Assembly (NCBI GenBank): GCA_027297825.1
Contig: JAPUHH010000194.1
Coordinates: 1 to 9,942, forward strand
Source: Gammaproteobacteria bacterium
GTDB lineage: Bacteria; Pseudomonadota; Gammaproteobacteria; UBA4575
Direction of reading: 5' to 3'
DNA length: 9,942 nt
Shown: piece after piece, positions 1 through 6,748 of the stretch
Position numbering within the stretch: position 1 is the first letter of the stretch
Layout of the letters: the number at the start of each line of letters is the position of its first letter
Notes under the pieces: generated by a model
Seen by the model: only the letters and a program-made list of their open reading frames with translations
What the model was told of the DNA's origin: nothing
Databases searched by the model: none
Program-made: the position numbers and the translations under genes

Positions 1-1235
1 CTATAAAAGATAACATTTGTATTAAAAATGAATTAACGACATGCAGCTCACATATTCTCGATGGATTCAAAGCGCCATATGATGCAACTGTCATTACAAA
101 ACTGAAAGATTCGGGAGCTCAATTACTCGCGCATGTCAATATGGATGAATTTGCTTTTGGATCATCGACAGAAAACTCTTTCTACGGTGTGACAAAAAAT
201 CCATGGAACACAGATTGCGTGCCAGGCGGTTCGTCCGGTGGCTCTGCTGCTGCAGTTGCCGCACGTATCGTACCGCTAGCCACGGGCACGGATACGGGCG
301 GTTCGATACGCCAACCTGCGGCATTATGTGGAATAACGGGCCTAAAACCAACTTATGGGCGAATCTCCCGATATGGCATGATTGCTTATGCTTCGAGTCT
401 CGATCAAGCGGGTCCGTTCGCTAAGTCGGCGGAAGATTGCGCTTATTTGTTGCAAGCGATGGCGGGTTTTGACGAAAAAGATTCAACCAGTTTAGAGCGT
501 CCCGTTCCAGATTATACGCAATCACTCAACCATTCTTTGAAGGGAAAAGTAATTGGTGTGCCTGAAGAATATTTCAGCGCGGGGTTAAATGCAGGAGTTA
601 AGTCCATTATTGAAGCTGCCATTCAGTGGTATGAACAACAAGGTTGCGAAATTAAAAGTATTAATCTGCCAAATACAGAATTAGCAATACCTGCTTATTA
701 TGTGATTGCACCTGCTGAATGTTCATCTAATTTATCGCGCTTCGATGGTGTTCGTTTTGGGCATCGTTGCGAAGATCCAAAAAATCTAAGTGATATGTAT
801 GATCGCAGTCGTAGCGAAGGCTTCGGGGCAGAAGTTAAGCGACGCATCATGATCGGCACCTACGCCTTGTCTGCAGGTTATTACGATGCCTATTATTTGA
901 AGGCGCAACAAATCAGACGTTTAATCAGTGAGGATTTTAAAAAAGCTTTTGAGCGGGTCGATGTAATACTTGGGCCGACCACTCCAGAGCCCGCGTTTAA
1001 GATTGGTGAAAAAACAAATGATCCAGTAGCCATGTATTTGTCAGATATCTATACCATTGCAGTGAATTTAGCCGGCCTGCCGGCAATTTCTGTTCCTTGT
1101 GGTCAGCAAGGAGAATTGCCTGTAGGGATGCAATTAATTGGAAATTACTTTGAAGAAGACAAGCTATTAAATTTTGCGCACCAATATCAATTAGCAATGG
1201 ACTGGCACCAGCAGTGCCCAAAAAACTTTCAATAA
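1..1235 (+). CDS. gatA: Asp-tRNA(Asn)/Glu-tRNA(Gln) amidotransferase subunit A (5' end missing)
   Basis: GatA is the glutaminase subunit of GatCAB: it releases ammonia from glutamine and passes it to GatB for amidation of Asp-tRNA(Asn) or Glu-tRNA(Gln). The reading frame is already open at base 3, well upstream of the first ATG (141), so the gene runs off the left edge; about 410 residues are visible and roughly 77 N-terminal ones are missing. All three amidase-signature catalytic residues can be placed: Lys in IKDN (bases 6-8), cis-Ser in PGGSSGGS (231-233) and nucleophile Ser in GTDTGGSIRQ (303-305). Their spacing of 75 and 24 residues equals that of Staphylococcus aureus GatA (Lys79, Ser154, Ser178) as I recall it. 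The segments YYVIAPAECSSNLSRFDGVRFG and VILGPTTPEPA are typical of GatA. One oddity: the usual GK(T/L)NMDEF reads AHVNMDEF (bases 129-152). gatB follows after 29 bases, almost certainly in the same operon; gatC would be expected upstream. Confidence 0.97.
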   Translation, partial: IKDNICIKNELTTCSSHILDGFKAPYDATVITKLKDSGAQLLAHVNMDEFAFGSSTENSFYGVTKNPWNTDCVPGGSSGGSAAAVAARIVPLATGTDTGGSIRQPAALCGITGLKPTYGRISRYGMIAYASSLDQAGPFAKSAEDCAYLLQAMAGFDEKDSTSLERPVPDYTQSLNHSLKGKVIGVPEEYFSAGLNAGVKSIIEAAIQWYEQQGCEIKSINLPNTELAIPAYYVIAPAECSSNLSRFDGVRFGHRCEDPKNLSDMYDRSRSEGFGAEVKRRIMIGTYALSAGYYDAYYLKAQQIRRLISEDFKKAFERVDVILGPTTPEPAFKIGEKTNDPVAMYLSDIYTIAVNLAGLPAISVPCGQQGELPVGMQLIGNYFEEDKLLNFAHQYQLAMDWHQQCPKNFQ

Positions 1236-1264
1236 GTCAAAGAATATTTAATCAGAGAACAGAC

Positions 1265-2698
1265 ATGCAGTGGGAAACCGTTATTGGCTTAGAAATTCAT
1301 GTGCAGTTGGCCACACAAAGCAAAATATTTTCTGCTGCTTCAACCGCTTACGGTGCTGAACCTAACACTCAAGCCTGTGCGGTAGACTTAGGTTTGCCTG
1401 GTGTATTGCCAGTGCTGAACCAAGAGGTCGTACGCATGGCAGCCATGTTTGGTTTAGCGGTGGATGCAACCGTAGCGGAACGTTCAATCTTTGCACGTAA
1501 AAATTATTTCTATCCAGATTCGCCGAAGGGTTACCAAATTAGCCAATTTGAAAAACCGATTGTAGAGCATGGCAGGCTTGAAATTGTATTAGGCGATGGC
1601 GAGCGCAAAACGATTGGCATTACGCGCGCGCATTTAGAGGAAGATGCAGGCAAATCTTTGCACGATGAGTTTCCAAATTTTACCGGCATTGATTTAAATC
1701 GTGCAGGTACTCCGCTAATTGAGATTGTATCTGAGCCTGAGATGCGTTCGGCGGAAGAAGCGGTGGCGTACATGAAAAAAATACATTCCATTGTTCGTTA
1801 TCTAGGAATTTCTGATGGCAATATGCAAGAAGGTTCATTTCGATGTGATGCAAATGTGTCGATGCGACCTAAAGGTCAAAAGGAATTTGGAACACGCACC
1901 GAAACAAAAAACCTTAATTCATTTCGATTTGTTGAGCGCGCAATTAATTTTGAAGTAGCGCGACAGATTGATGTGTTAGAGGAGGGTGGTGAAATCACAC
2001 AGGAAACTCGATTGTATGATGCTAATAAAGACGAAACTCGACCCATGCGTTCAAAAGAAGAATCGAACGATTATCGGTACTTTCCAGATCCAGATTTATT
2101 GCCAGTAGTAATCGATCCTGAAGTTTTGCAGCAAATCAAACAAACGTTACCCGAATTACCCGATGAAAAGATTGCGCGTTTCAAGAATGACTATAGCTTA
2201 AGTGATTACGATGCTGACAATCTTGCGATGAATAAAGACACCGCAGAGTATTTTGAAGAAACCGTAAAATATACAGGTGCAAAAACTAAATTAGTCGCCA
2301 ATTGGATACTGGGCGAACTCAGTGCAGCCCTTAATCAAGACAGTATCGAAATTAGCGCAAGTTTGGTATCAGCGCAGATGTTTGGTGATTTGTTAACGCG
2401 AATCGAAGACAACACCATCTCCGGGAAAATCGCCAAAGAGGTTTTTCAAGCCATGTGGGCAGGTGAAGGTAGTGTCGATTCAATTATCGAATCCAAAGGC
2501 CTTAAACAGATCACCGACAGTAGCGAAATTGAAGCGTTAGTGGAACAAGTGGTTGTCAATAACCCTGGGCAAGTTGAACAATATCGCTCTGGCAAAGATA
2601 AAGTGTTTGGCTTTTTTGTCGGTCAAGTCATGAAACTCTCTAAAGGCAAAGCTAATCCTCAACAAGTTAATGATTTATTAAAAAATAAATTAAAGTAG
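1265..2698 (+). CDS. gatB: Asp-tRNA(Asn)/Glu-tRNA(Gln) amidotransferase subunit B
   Basis: GatB binds the mischarged tRNA, activates the side-chain carboxylate with ATP and amidates it with ammonia from GatA. The protein is 477 residues, normal for the family. The ATG at 1265 is chosen because the protein then begins MQWETVIGLEIHVQL, the canonical GatB N-terminus; a GTG at 1214 would add 17 unrelated residues and overlap gatA. The purine-rich AGAGAA shortly upstream could be a weak ribosome site. Recognisable blocks are FARKNYFYPDSPKGYQISQ (about residues 76-94), RAHLEEDAGK (121-130), LNRAGTPLIEIVSEPE (144-159), QEGSFRCDANVSMRP (188-202) and GTRTETKNLNSFRFVE (209-224). The C-terminal part from about residue 330 is the helical plus YqeY-like tRNA-binding region. 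Gammaproteobacteria usually have GlnRS, so the main duty is probably Asn-tRNA formation; that is inference, as no synthetase gene is in view. Confidence 0.98.
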   Translation: MQWETVIGLEIHVQLATQSKIFSAASTAYGAEPNTQACAVDLGLPGVLPVLNQEVVRMAAMFGLAVDATVAERSIFARKNYFYPDSPKGYQISQFEKPIVEHGRLEIVLGDGERKTIGITRAHLEEDAGKSLHDEFPNFTGIDLNRAGTPLIEIVSEPEMRSAEEAVAYMKKIHSIVRYLGISDGNMQEGSFRCDANVSMRPKGQKEFGTRTETKNLNSFRFVERAINFEVARQIDVLEEGGEITQETRLYDANKDETRPMRSKEESNDYRYFPDPDLLPVVIDPEVLQQIKQTLPELPDEKIARFKNDYSLSDYDADNLAMNKDTAEYFEETVKYTGAKTKLVANWILGELSAALNQDSIEISASLVSAQMFGDLLTRIEDNTISGKIAKEVFQAMWAGEGSVDSIIESKGLKQITDSSEIEALVEQVVVNNPGQVEQYRSGKDKVFGFFVGQVMKLSKGKANPQQVNDLLKNKLK

Positions 2699-2778
2699 TT
2701 TAAGTGGTTTATTTATAAGTTGAATTTGGATATTTTTATCGCCGGTTAAGCTAGCGTAAATGGATCATAATAAGTGTT
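2699..2778. other. Spacer between gatB and the DUF6164 gene
   Basis: This is an 80-base AT-rich spacer. I see no hairpin followed by a T-run that would end the gat transcript, and no convincing promoter. The downstream gene may be read through from gatB. Its ATG at 2779 lacks a recognisable Shine-Dalgarno sequence. Confidence 0.5.
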
Positions 2779-3144
2779 ATGGCAGTTCAATTGTTCAAGC
2801 TCAAAGGTGTGCCAGTGGATGAGGCAGAAGACATACGCAATCTCTTGACAAACCACCATATCGACCATTATGAAACCCCAGCAGGAAATTGGGGAATTTC
2901 TATGCCTGCCATATGGTTAAATAATGAAGCACAACTTATCGAGGCGAAGTCGTTAATTAGTCAGTACCAAGATGAACGATTAGCGAAAACGAGAGATCAG
3001 TACGAGAAAAATAAAAAAGAAGGGAGACATCGAACTATAATAAGTGAGCTGTTAGAAAACCCGGTTCAAAGTATATTGTATGTAGCCTTCGCTGTAGTGA
3101 TTCTTTATTTCTCTATCAAGCCATTTTTGAATTTTGGCCAGTAG
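2779..3144 (+). CDS. DUF6164-type small membrane protein of unknown function
   Basis: This 121-residue protein has the pattern I recall for DUF6164: a soluble N-terminal domain with GVPxDEAEDIRxLL (about residues 10-23), IDxYET (28-33), GxWGISMPAIWL (36-47), and then one C-terminal hydrophobic helix. The N-terminal part looks like a small alpha/beta fold resembling the DUF2007/PII-like 'putative signal transducing' domain; that comparison is from memory and tentative. A charged, probably helical stretch (about 62-84, rich in Lys, Glu, Arg) joins it to a single transmembrane segment at about 98-114 (SILYVAFAVVILYFS), ending KPFLNFGQ. There is no signal peptide, so the soluble domain is probably cytoplasmic with the tail in the inner membrane. 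It lies 80 bases after gatB on the same strand. Its last 29 bases overlap the end of prmC on the other strand. Function is unknown. Confidence 0.85.
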   Translation: MAVQLFKLKGVPVDEAEDIRNLLTNHHIDHYETPAGNWGISMPAIWLNNEAQLIEAKSLISQYQDERLAKTRDQYEKNKKEGRHRTIISELLENPVQSILYVAFAVVILYFSIKPFLNFGQ

Positions 3145-3970
3145 TGACACGATCCAGTCCCGCTAGATCTTTGTGGGTTTGGATTGGATTGAATCCATAC
3201 TGATTGAATAGCTGCTGTACTTTATCGGCTTGCTGAAAGCCGTGTTCTACCAGTAGGCATCCTGTAGAGGATAAGTATTGATTGGCGCCTGCAATCACCA
3301 ATTCTAAATCTTGCAGTCCATTGTTCTCGCTAATTAACGCACAACTAGGCTCTTGCTGAGCAACCTGGGGTTCTAAATTTGGGTCACCTTTTGCTATATA
3401 AGGTGGATTGCAAACAATAACATCAAACTTTTTAATACCAAGCTTTGTATACCAGTTGCTGAGTATAAACTGAACTGAAACTTGGTGATCTTCTGCATTC
3501 AATTTTGCAACATCTAAGGCAGTTTCAGAAACATCGGTTGCCGCGACAATGCTGCTGTCGCGTTCTTTAGCGATAGAAATCGCAATGACTCCGGAACCTG
3601 TGCCTAAATCCAATATGCTGGGCGCTGGGTTTTCAGAGATAAAATTGAGTGCATTTTCCACCAGCAACTCTGTTTCAGGGCGAGGGATTAATACATGTTT
3701 GTTAACTGTAAAATCAAGTGACCAGAATTCTTTTTTGCCAACAATATACGCCAGTGGTTCGCCTTGGCTGCGTCGCGCAAGCAGCGACATAAATAATGTT
3801 GATTCTTGCTTGGATAGTACTTCTTCTGGGTGGGCAATAAGACGGGTCTGCTCAATAGCGCAAGCCTTACATACTAATAGCTGTGCTTCGAGCCTTGCGG
3901 AGGTGTTGGTTCCGTTATTAATGGCCGTAAGTCTGGCAGTTGCATGTCCAACAGCCTCTTGCAAAGTCAT
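3116..3970 (-). CDS. prmC: Peptide chain release factor N5-glutamine methyltransferase
   Basis: PrmC (HemK) transfers a methyl group from S-adenosylmethionine to the glutamine of the GGQ motif in RF1 and RF2, which raises release efficiency. The protein is 284 residues, near the usual length of about 277-290. It has a helical N-terminal substrate domain (about 1-80), then GKKEFWSLDF (78-87) and IPRPETELLVE (95-105), the SAM-binding motif ILDLGTGSGVIAI (119-131), and the catalytic NPPY (188-191) that binds the target glutamine. It ends DLAGLDRVTTGQ, as family members do. It is third after hemA and prfA on the minus strand, but 151 bases beyond the prfA stop, so it may be co-transcribed or have its own promoter. 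No good Shine-Dalgarno sequence precedes the ATG; AAGG lies too far away. The 3' end overlaps the convergent DUF6164 gene. Confidence 0.97.
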   Translation of the reverse strand: MTLQEAVGHATARLTAINNGTNTSARLEAQLLVCKACAIEQTRLIAHPEEVLSKQESTLFMSLLARRSQGEPLAYIVGKKEFWSLDFTVNKHVLIPRPETELLVENALNFISENPAPSILDLGTGSGVIAISIAKERDSSIVAATDVSETALDVAKLNAEDHQVSVQFILSNWYTKLGIKKFDVIVCNPPYIAKGDPNLEPQVAQQEPSCALISENNGLQDLELVIAGANQYLSSTGCLLVEHGFQQADKVQQLFNQYGFNPIQTHKDLAGLDRVTTGQNSKMA

Positions 3971-4121
3971 TGTTCTAAGGGCGCCTTCAAAAATAGTAAT
4001 TTTTTTGTGAGAGCAAGAAAGTGCCGTGCACAGAATCGCAGTGTAGAAAGGCTAGATGAGAATTTGAGCACGGAACTGATGCAGTTATCGTGAAAAAGTG
4101 CATTTGTAGACGTGTTCTTAA
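3971..4121. other. prfA-prmC spacer
   Basis: This spacer of 151 bases carries no plausible gene. It holds one clear inverted repeat at 4069-4092 and otherwise unstructured AT-rich sequence. The spacer is long for neighbouring genes that are usually close or overlapping in gammaproteobacteria. No consensus promoter for prmC stands out. Confidence 0.5.
4069..4092. repeat. Inverted repeat (hairpin) between prfA and prmC
   Basis: CACG (4069-4072) pairs with CGTG (4089-4092), and AACTG (4074-4078) pairs with CAGTT (4082-4086), around a 3-base loop with a small internal loop of one and two bases. That is nine base pairs in all. In the direction of prfA-prmC transcription the hairpin is not followed by a T-run, so it does not look like a classical intrinsic terminator. 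It could protect an mRNA end, or mean nothing. Confidence 0.45.
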
Positions 4122-5204
4122 TTATTCGCTCATCGAGGCAAGTAGGTCTGCTTGATGCTCGTTGCGCAATGGCTGAATTACTTGATCTACATTGCCTTGC
4201 ATTAACTCATCCAACTTATACAACGTTAGGTTGATTCGGTGATCGGTAACTCGGCCTTGTGGGAAGTTATAAGTACGAATGCGCTCAGAACGATCTCCGC
4301 TGCCAACTAGGTTGCGGCGTGTTTCGGCTTGCTCATCAAATTGCTTTTTACGTTCTTGATCTAATAGTCTAGCGCTTAGTAACGACATGGCACGCGCACG
4401 ATTTTTATGCTGCGAACGTTCATCTTGGCATTCGACTACCACGCCGGTTGGAAGATGCGTAATACGAATGGCCGAATCCGTTTTGTTTACGTGTTGTCCG
4501 CCTGCGCCCGATGCACGGAAAGTATCTATACGTAAATCAGAATTATCAATTTCTATCTCTCCAACTTCATCAACCTCTGGCATTACGGCAACTGTTGCAG
4601 CTGAGGTATGCACACGGCCTTGAGATTCCGTTTCGGGTACGCGTTGCACGCGGTGGGCGCCGGATTCAAACTTTAAATTTGAAAATACTTCATTGCCTGT
4701 AATTTTGGCAATAATTTCTTTGAAACCGCCATGGTCGCCTTCGTTTTGGTTAATGATCTCAACATTCCAGCGTTTATTTTCTGCGTAACGTGAATACATG
4801 CGAAATAAATCACCGGCAAAAATTGCCGCTTCATCTCCACCTGTGCCGGCCCGTATTTCTAGAAATACATTGCTCTCATCATGAGGGTCTTTGGGCAACA
4901 ATAAGGATTGTAACTCTTTTTCGAGTTGCTCGAGTTTTTGAGCGGTGGAATTAATTTCTTCCAATGCCATTGATTTTAAATCTTCATCTTCATCATTAGC
5001 AAGTTCTTTGGCCGCGGCAAGATCATTGTTGGCACCTTGAAATTGTTGGAATTTTTTCGAAATTGGATCCAACTGTGAGTATTCTTTTGAGAGGCTGGTA
5101 AATAAATTTAGATTCTTAATAACATCTGCATCTGAGAGTTCTGCAGAAATCTGTTCATGCCGATCTTTAATGGTTTCTAGCTTAAGTAAGATTGAATCTT
5201 TCAT
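4122..5204 (-). CDS. prfA: Peptide chain release factor 1
   Basis: RF1 recognises UAA and UAG stop codons in the ribosomal A site and triggers peptidyl-tRNA hydrolysis. The protein is 360 residues, the standard length. The coiled-coil N-terminal domain (about 1-105) starts MKDSILLKLETIKDRHEQI, close to E. coli RF1, which supports this start. EIRAGTGGDEAAIFAGDL (116-133) is the class-I release factor signature. The codon-recognition tripeptide is Pro-Glu-Thr (190-192, in RVQRVPETESQGR), the RF1 type (PxT) rather than the SPF of RF2. The catalytic GGQ is at 235-237 in RASGAGGQHVNKTDSA; this glutamine is the substrate of PrmC, encoded next downstream. There is no in-frame stop and hence no RF2-like programmed frameshift. 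The gene lies 150 bases after hemA on the same strand. No Shine-Dalgarno sequence is evident before the ATG. Confidence 0.98.
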   Translation of the reverse strand: MKDSILLKLETIKDRHEQISAELSDADVIKNLNLFTSLSKEYSQLDPISKKFQQFQGANNDLAAAKELANDEDEDLKSMALEEINSTAQKLEQLEKELQSLLLPKDPHDESNVFLEIRAGTGGDEAAIFAGDLFRMYSRYAENKRWNVEIINQNEGDHGGFKEIIAKITGNEVFSNLKFESGAHRVQRVPETESQGRVHTSAATVAVMPEVDEVGEIEIDNSDLRIDTFRASGAGGQHVNKTDSAIRITHLPTGVVVECQDERSQHKNRARAMSLLSARLLDQERKKQFDEQAETRRNLVGSGDRSERIRTYNFPQGRVTDHRINLTLYKLDELMQGNVDQVIQPLRNEHQADLLASMSE

Positions 5205-5236
5205 GTGTATTGGCTGCGTGTAAATAGATCAAAATG

Positions 5237-5258
5237 TGCACTCTATGGATAGAGGGCA
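5237..5258. repeat. Inverted repeat in the prfA leader
   Basis: CTCTA (5241-5245) pairs with TAGAG (5250-5254) across a TGGA loop. After one mismatch TGC (5237-5239) pairs with GCA (5256-5258). It sits 32 bases or more upstream of the prfA start codon on the minus strand, in the position of a leader hairpin. No function can be read from it. Confidence 0.4.
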
Positions 5259-5269
5259 TGACTCAAAGA

Positions 5270-5287
5270 TAGCTTTTTTTACAGCTA
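5270..5287. repeat. Short inverted repeat around a T7/A7 tract
   Basis: TAGCT (5270-5274) and AGCTA (5283-5287) are complementary and flank a loop made largely of a T-run (plus strand). Read on the minus strand the tract is A-rich, so this cannot act as a terminator for hemA. The stem is short and AT-rich, possibly chance. Confidence 0.25.
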
Positions 5288-5302
5288 ATAAAAGTGCGCG
5301 AT

Positions 5303-5330
5303 CGGGGTACCCAGGGTGGGTTGCACCCCG
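5303..5330. repeat. GC-rich palindrome, possible dispersed intergenic repeat
   Basis: CGGGGT (5303-5308) pairs with ACCCCG (5325-5330), enclosing a second pairing of ACCC (5309-5312) with GGGT (5318-5321). It is much richer in GC than the surrounding sequence. The core CCAGGGTGGGTTGCACC resembles the GGGTGGGTTRCGC palindromes I recall being scattered between genes in many proteobacteria and cyanobacteria. It is not followed by a T-run on the minus strand, so it is not a standard terminator for hemA. Assignment to a repeat family is inference. Confidence 0.4.
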
Positions 5331-5354
5331 AATGAGAACGGAGGGATGGTAAAT

Positions 5355-6620
5355 TTATTCATCGGTAGGGATATTTAACAGTATTCTAGCCGCCTGAATC
5401 AACTCATTTTTGCCTTCTTTACCAGCAATGTTTAATGCCTCGGTAGGTTCGTGCGTGAGTTTGTTAGTTAAGGTATGGGCAAGGTAGTGTAAAACTTCAT
5501 CTGTTGTTTTGCCTTGTGTGAGCATTTTATGTGCTTTTTTCAAAACGTCATCACGATGCAATTCGGCTTTCTCTCGAAAAGCGCGCACTGTGTGGGCAAC
5601 GCCTTGACTGCGTTGCCAAGAGGAAAAGTTACCTACCTCAAAGTCAATAATTTCTTCGGCTTGATTTGCGGCTTCTTTACGGGATTGCAAGTTATGCTCA
5701 ATAACATTTTGTAAATCATCAACGGTGTATAAGTAAATATCTGAAAGATTGGCGACTTCCGGTTCAATGTCTCTAGGAACGGCAAGATCCACCATAAAAA
5801 TAGGTTTGTGTTTGCGTTGTTTTAATGCACGTTCTACTAAGCCTTTGCCAAGAATGGGTAAAGTGCTAGCGGTGGCAGAGATCACAATTTCAGATTCAGG
5901 CAGTACTTCGTTTACAAAACTTAAATTTACTCCCCGCCCGTTGATACGGGCCGCAATTTTTTGTGCGCGCTCAATACTGCGGTTAGCAATTGTGATATTT
6001 CCTATGCCTGCACTGCTTAAATGTTCTGCGGCAAGTTCGATAGTTTGCCCAGCACCAATTAACAATGCAGAGAGGTTATTTAATTCGCCAAAAATTTGTT
6101 TGGATAAAGATACAGCAGCAGAAGCAACTGAAACTGGGTTAGTGCCAATGGCGGTATTGGTGCGAACTTTTTTGGCTACATTAAATGCACGTTGAAAAAG
6201 TTGATTCAAGTTTCTACCTAAGGTGCCTGCTTGTGTTGCATCTTGATATGCCGATTTTAATTGCCCCAAGATCTGGGGTTCGCCAAGCACCATAGAGTCT
6301 AATCCGCAGGCGACACGAAAAATATGTCGAACTACTGAATCATTAAGGTGGTCATATAAATATGGTTCTGTGTCGCTAGAGCTTAAATTGTGAAAAGAGT
6401 TTAACCAGCCAAGGATCGCTTGTTTGCCTTCATCTACCTCGGTTACTTCGCAATATAGCTCCGTGCGGTTGCAGGTGGAAATAATGGCGGCTTCATCTAC
6501 TTGTGGAACCGTGATTAGTTTTTTCAAGGCGAGGCATAGGTTTTGCTTGCTAATTGCCACACGCTCACGCACTTGTATGGGGGCGGTAGTATGGTTAATG
6601 CCTATGGTGAGTAAGGGCAT
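5355..6620 (-). CDS. hemA: Glutamyl-tRNA reductase
   Basis: This NADPH-dependent enzyme reduces Glu-tRNA(Glu) to glutamate-1-semialdehyde, the committed step of C5-pathway tetrapyrrole (heme) synthesis. The protein is 421 residues, the family norm. The catalytic N-terminal domain opens MPLLTIGINHTTAPIQVRERVA and contains the active-site cysteine Cys50 in IISTCNRTELY. GLDSMVLGEPQILGQLKSAY follows at about residues 106-125. The nucleotide-binding domain has LLIGAGQTIELAAEHL; gamma relatives usually have GAGETIEL, so Gln replaces Glu. VDLAVPRDIEPEV and YTVDDLQNVIEHN follow, then the helical dimerisation domain. It is the first gene of a minus-strand run with prfA and prmC, and is divergent from the TPR lipoprotein gene. 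No Shine-Dalgarno sequence is seen; the bases just before the ATG read CCTCC, the reverse sense. Confidence 0.98.
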   Translation of the reverse strand: MPLLTIGINHTTAPIQVRERVAISKQNLCLALKKLITVPQVDEAAIISTCNRTELYCEVTEVDEGKQAILGWLNSFHNLSSSDTEPYLYDHLNDSVVRHIFRVACGLDSMVLGEPQILGQLKSAYQDATQAGTLGRNLNQLFQRAFNVAKKVRTNTAIGTNPVSVASAAVSLSKQIFGELNNLSALLIGAGQTIELAAEHLSSAGIGNITIANRSIERAQKIAARINGRGVNLSFVNEVLPESEIVISATASTLPILGKGLVERALKQRKHKPIFMVDLAVPRDIEPEVANLSDIYLYTVDDLQNVIEHNLQSRKEAANQAEEIIDFEVGNFSSWQRSQGVAHTVRAFREKAELHRDDVLKKAHKMLTQGKTTDEVLHYLAHTLTNKLTHEPTEALNIAGKEGKNELIQAARILLNIPTDE

Positions 6621-6748
6621 GGAGGTATGTGGGTTTTGCGCCGAAATGAAACTAGAGTGGATGGGCTATTGGCATAGTGTGTTTGGTCTAACTACCCACG
6701 GATTCTGTCAAAAGCGTGTGTATTGCTCAGATAACTTAAGTAATATTA

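Larger units (their letters stand above)
5205..5354. other. hemA-prfA spacer / prfA leader
   Basis: This spacer is 150 bases, against only a few tens in E. coli. It contains three inverted repeats in a row (5237-5258, 5270-5287, 5303-5330) and no plausible gene. It would be the 5' leader of prfA if a promoter lies inside it. A poor minus-strand match (TTGAGT, then TAGAGT after 15 bases) is too weak to call. Confidence 0.55.

Noticed and set aside
1214..1264. GTG start for gatB at 1214
   Set aside because: It would add 17 residues unlike any GatB and overlap gatA, whereas the ATG at 1265 gives the canonical N-terminus.
2740..2760. Possible terminator hairpin after gatB
   Set aside because: Only CGC/GCG ends and a short GCTAGC palindrome pair; the stem is too weak and has no T-run after it.
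3549..4010. 153-codon plus-strand open frame opposite prmC
   Set aside because: It lies almost wholly antisense to a well-supported prmC, is rich in Ser and Leu as mirror frames tend to be, and matches no family I know.
4627..4635. Pro-Glu-Thr instead of Pro-Ala-Thr or Pro-Val-Thr in the RF1 codon-recognition tripeptide
   Set aside because: The RF1 tripeptide is PxT and, as I recall, Glu occurs at the middle position in other bacteria, so no altered stop-codon reading is implied.
5303..5330. Intrinsic terminator after hemA
   Set aside because: The palindrome is followed on the minus strand by a mixed sequence rather than a T-run, so a rho-independent terminator is not supported.
5749..6195. 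148-codon plus-strand open frame opposite hemA
   Set aside because: It is antisense to the hemA nucleotide-binding domain, with no ribosome site and no recognisable domain.
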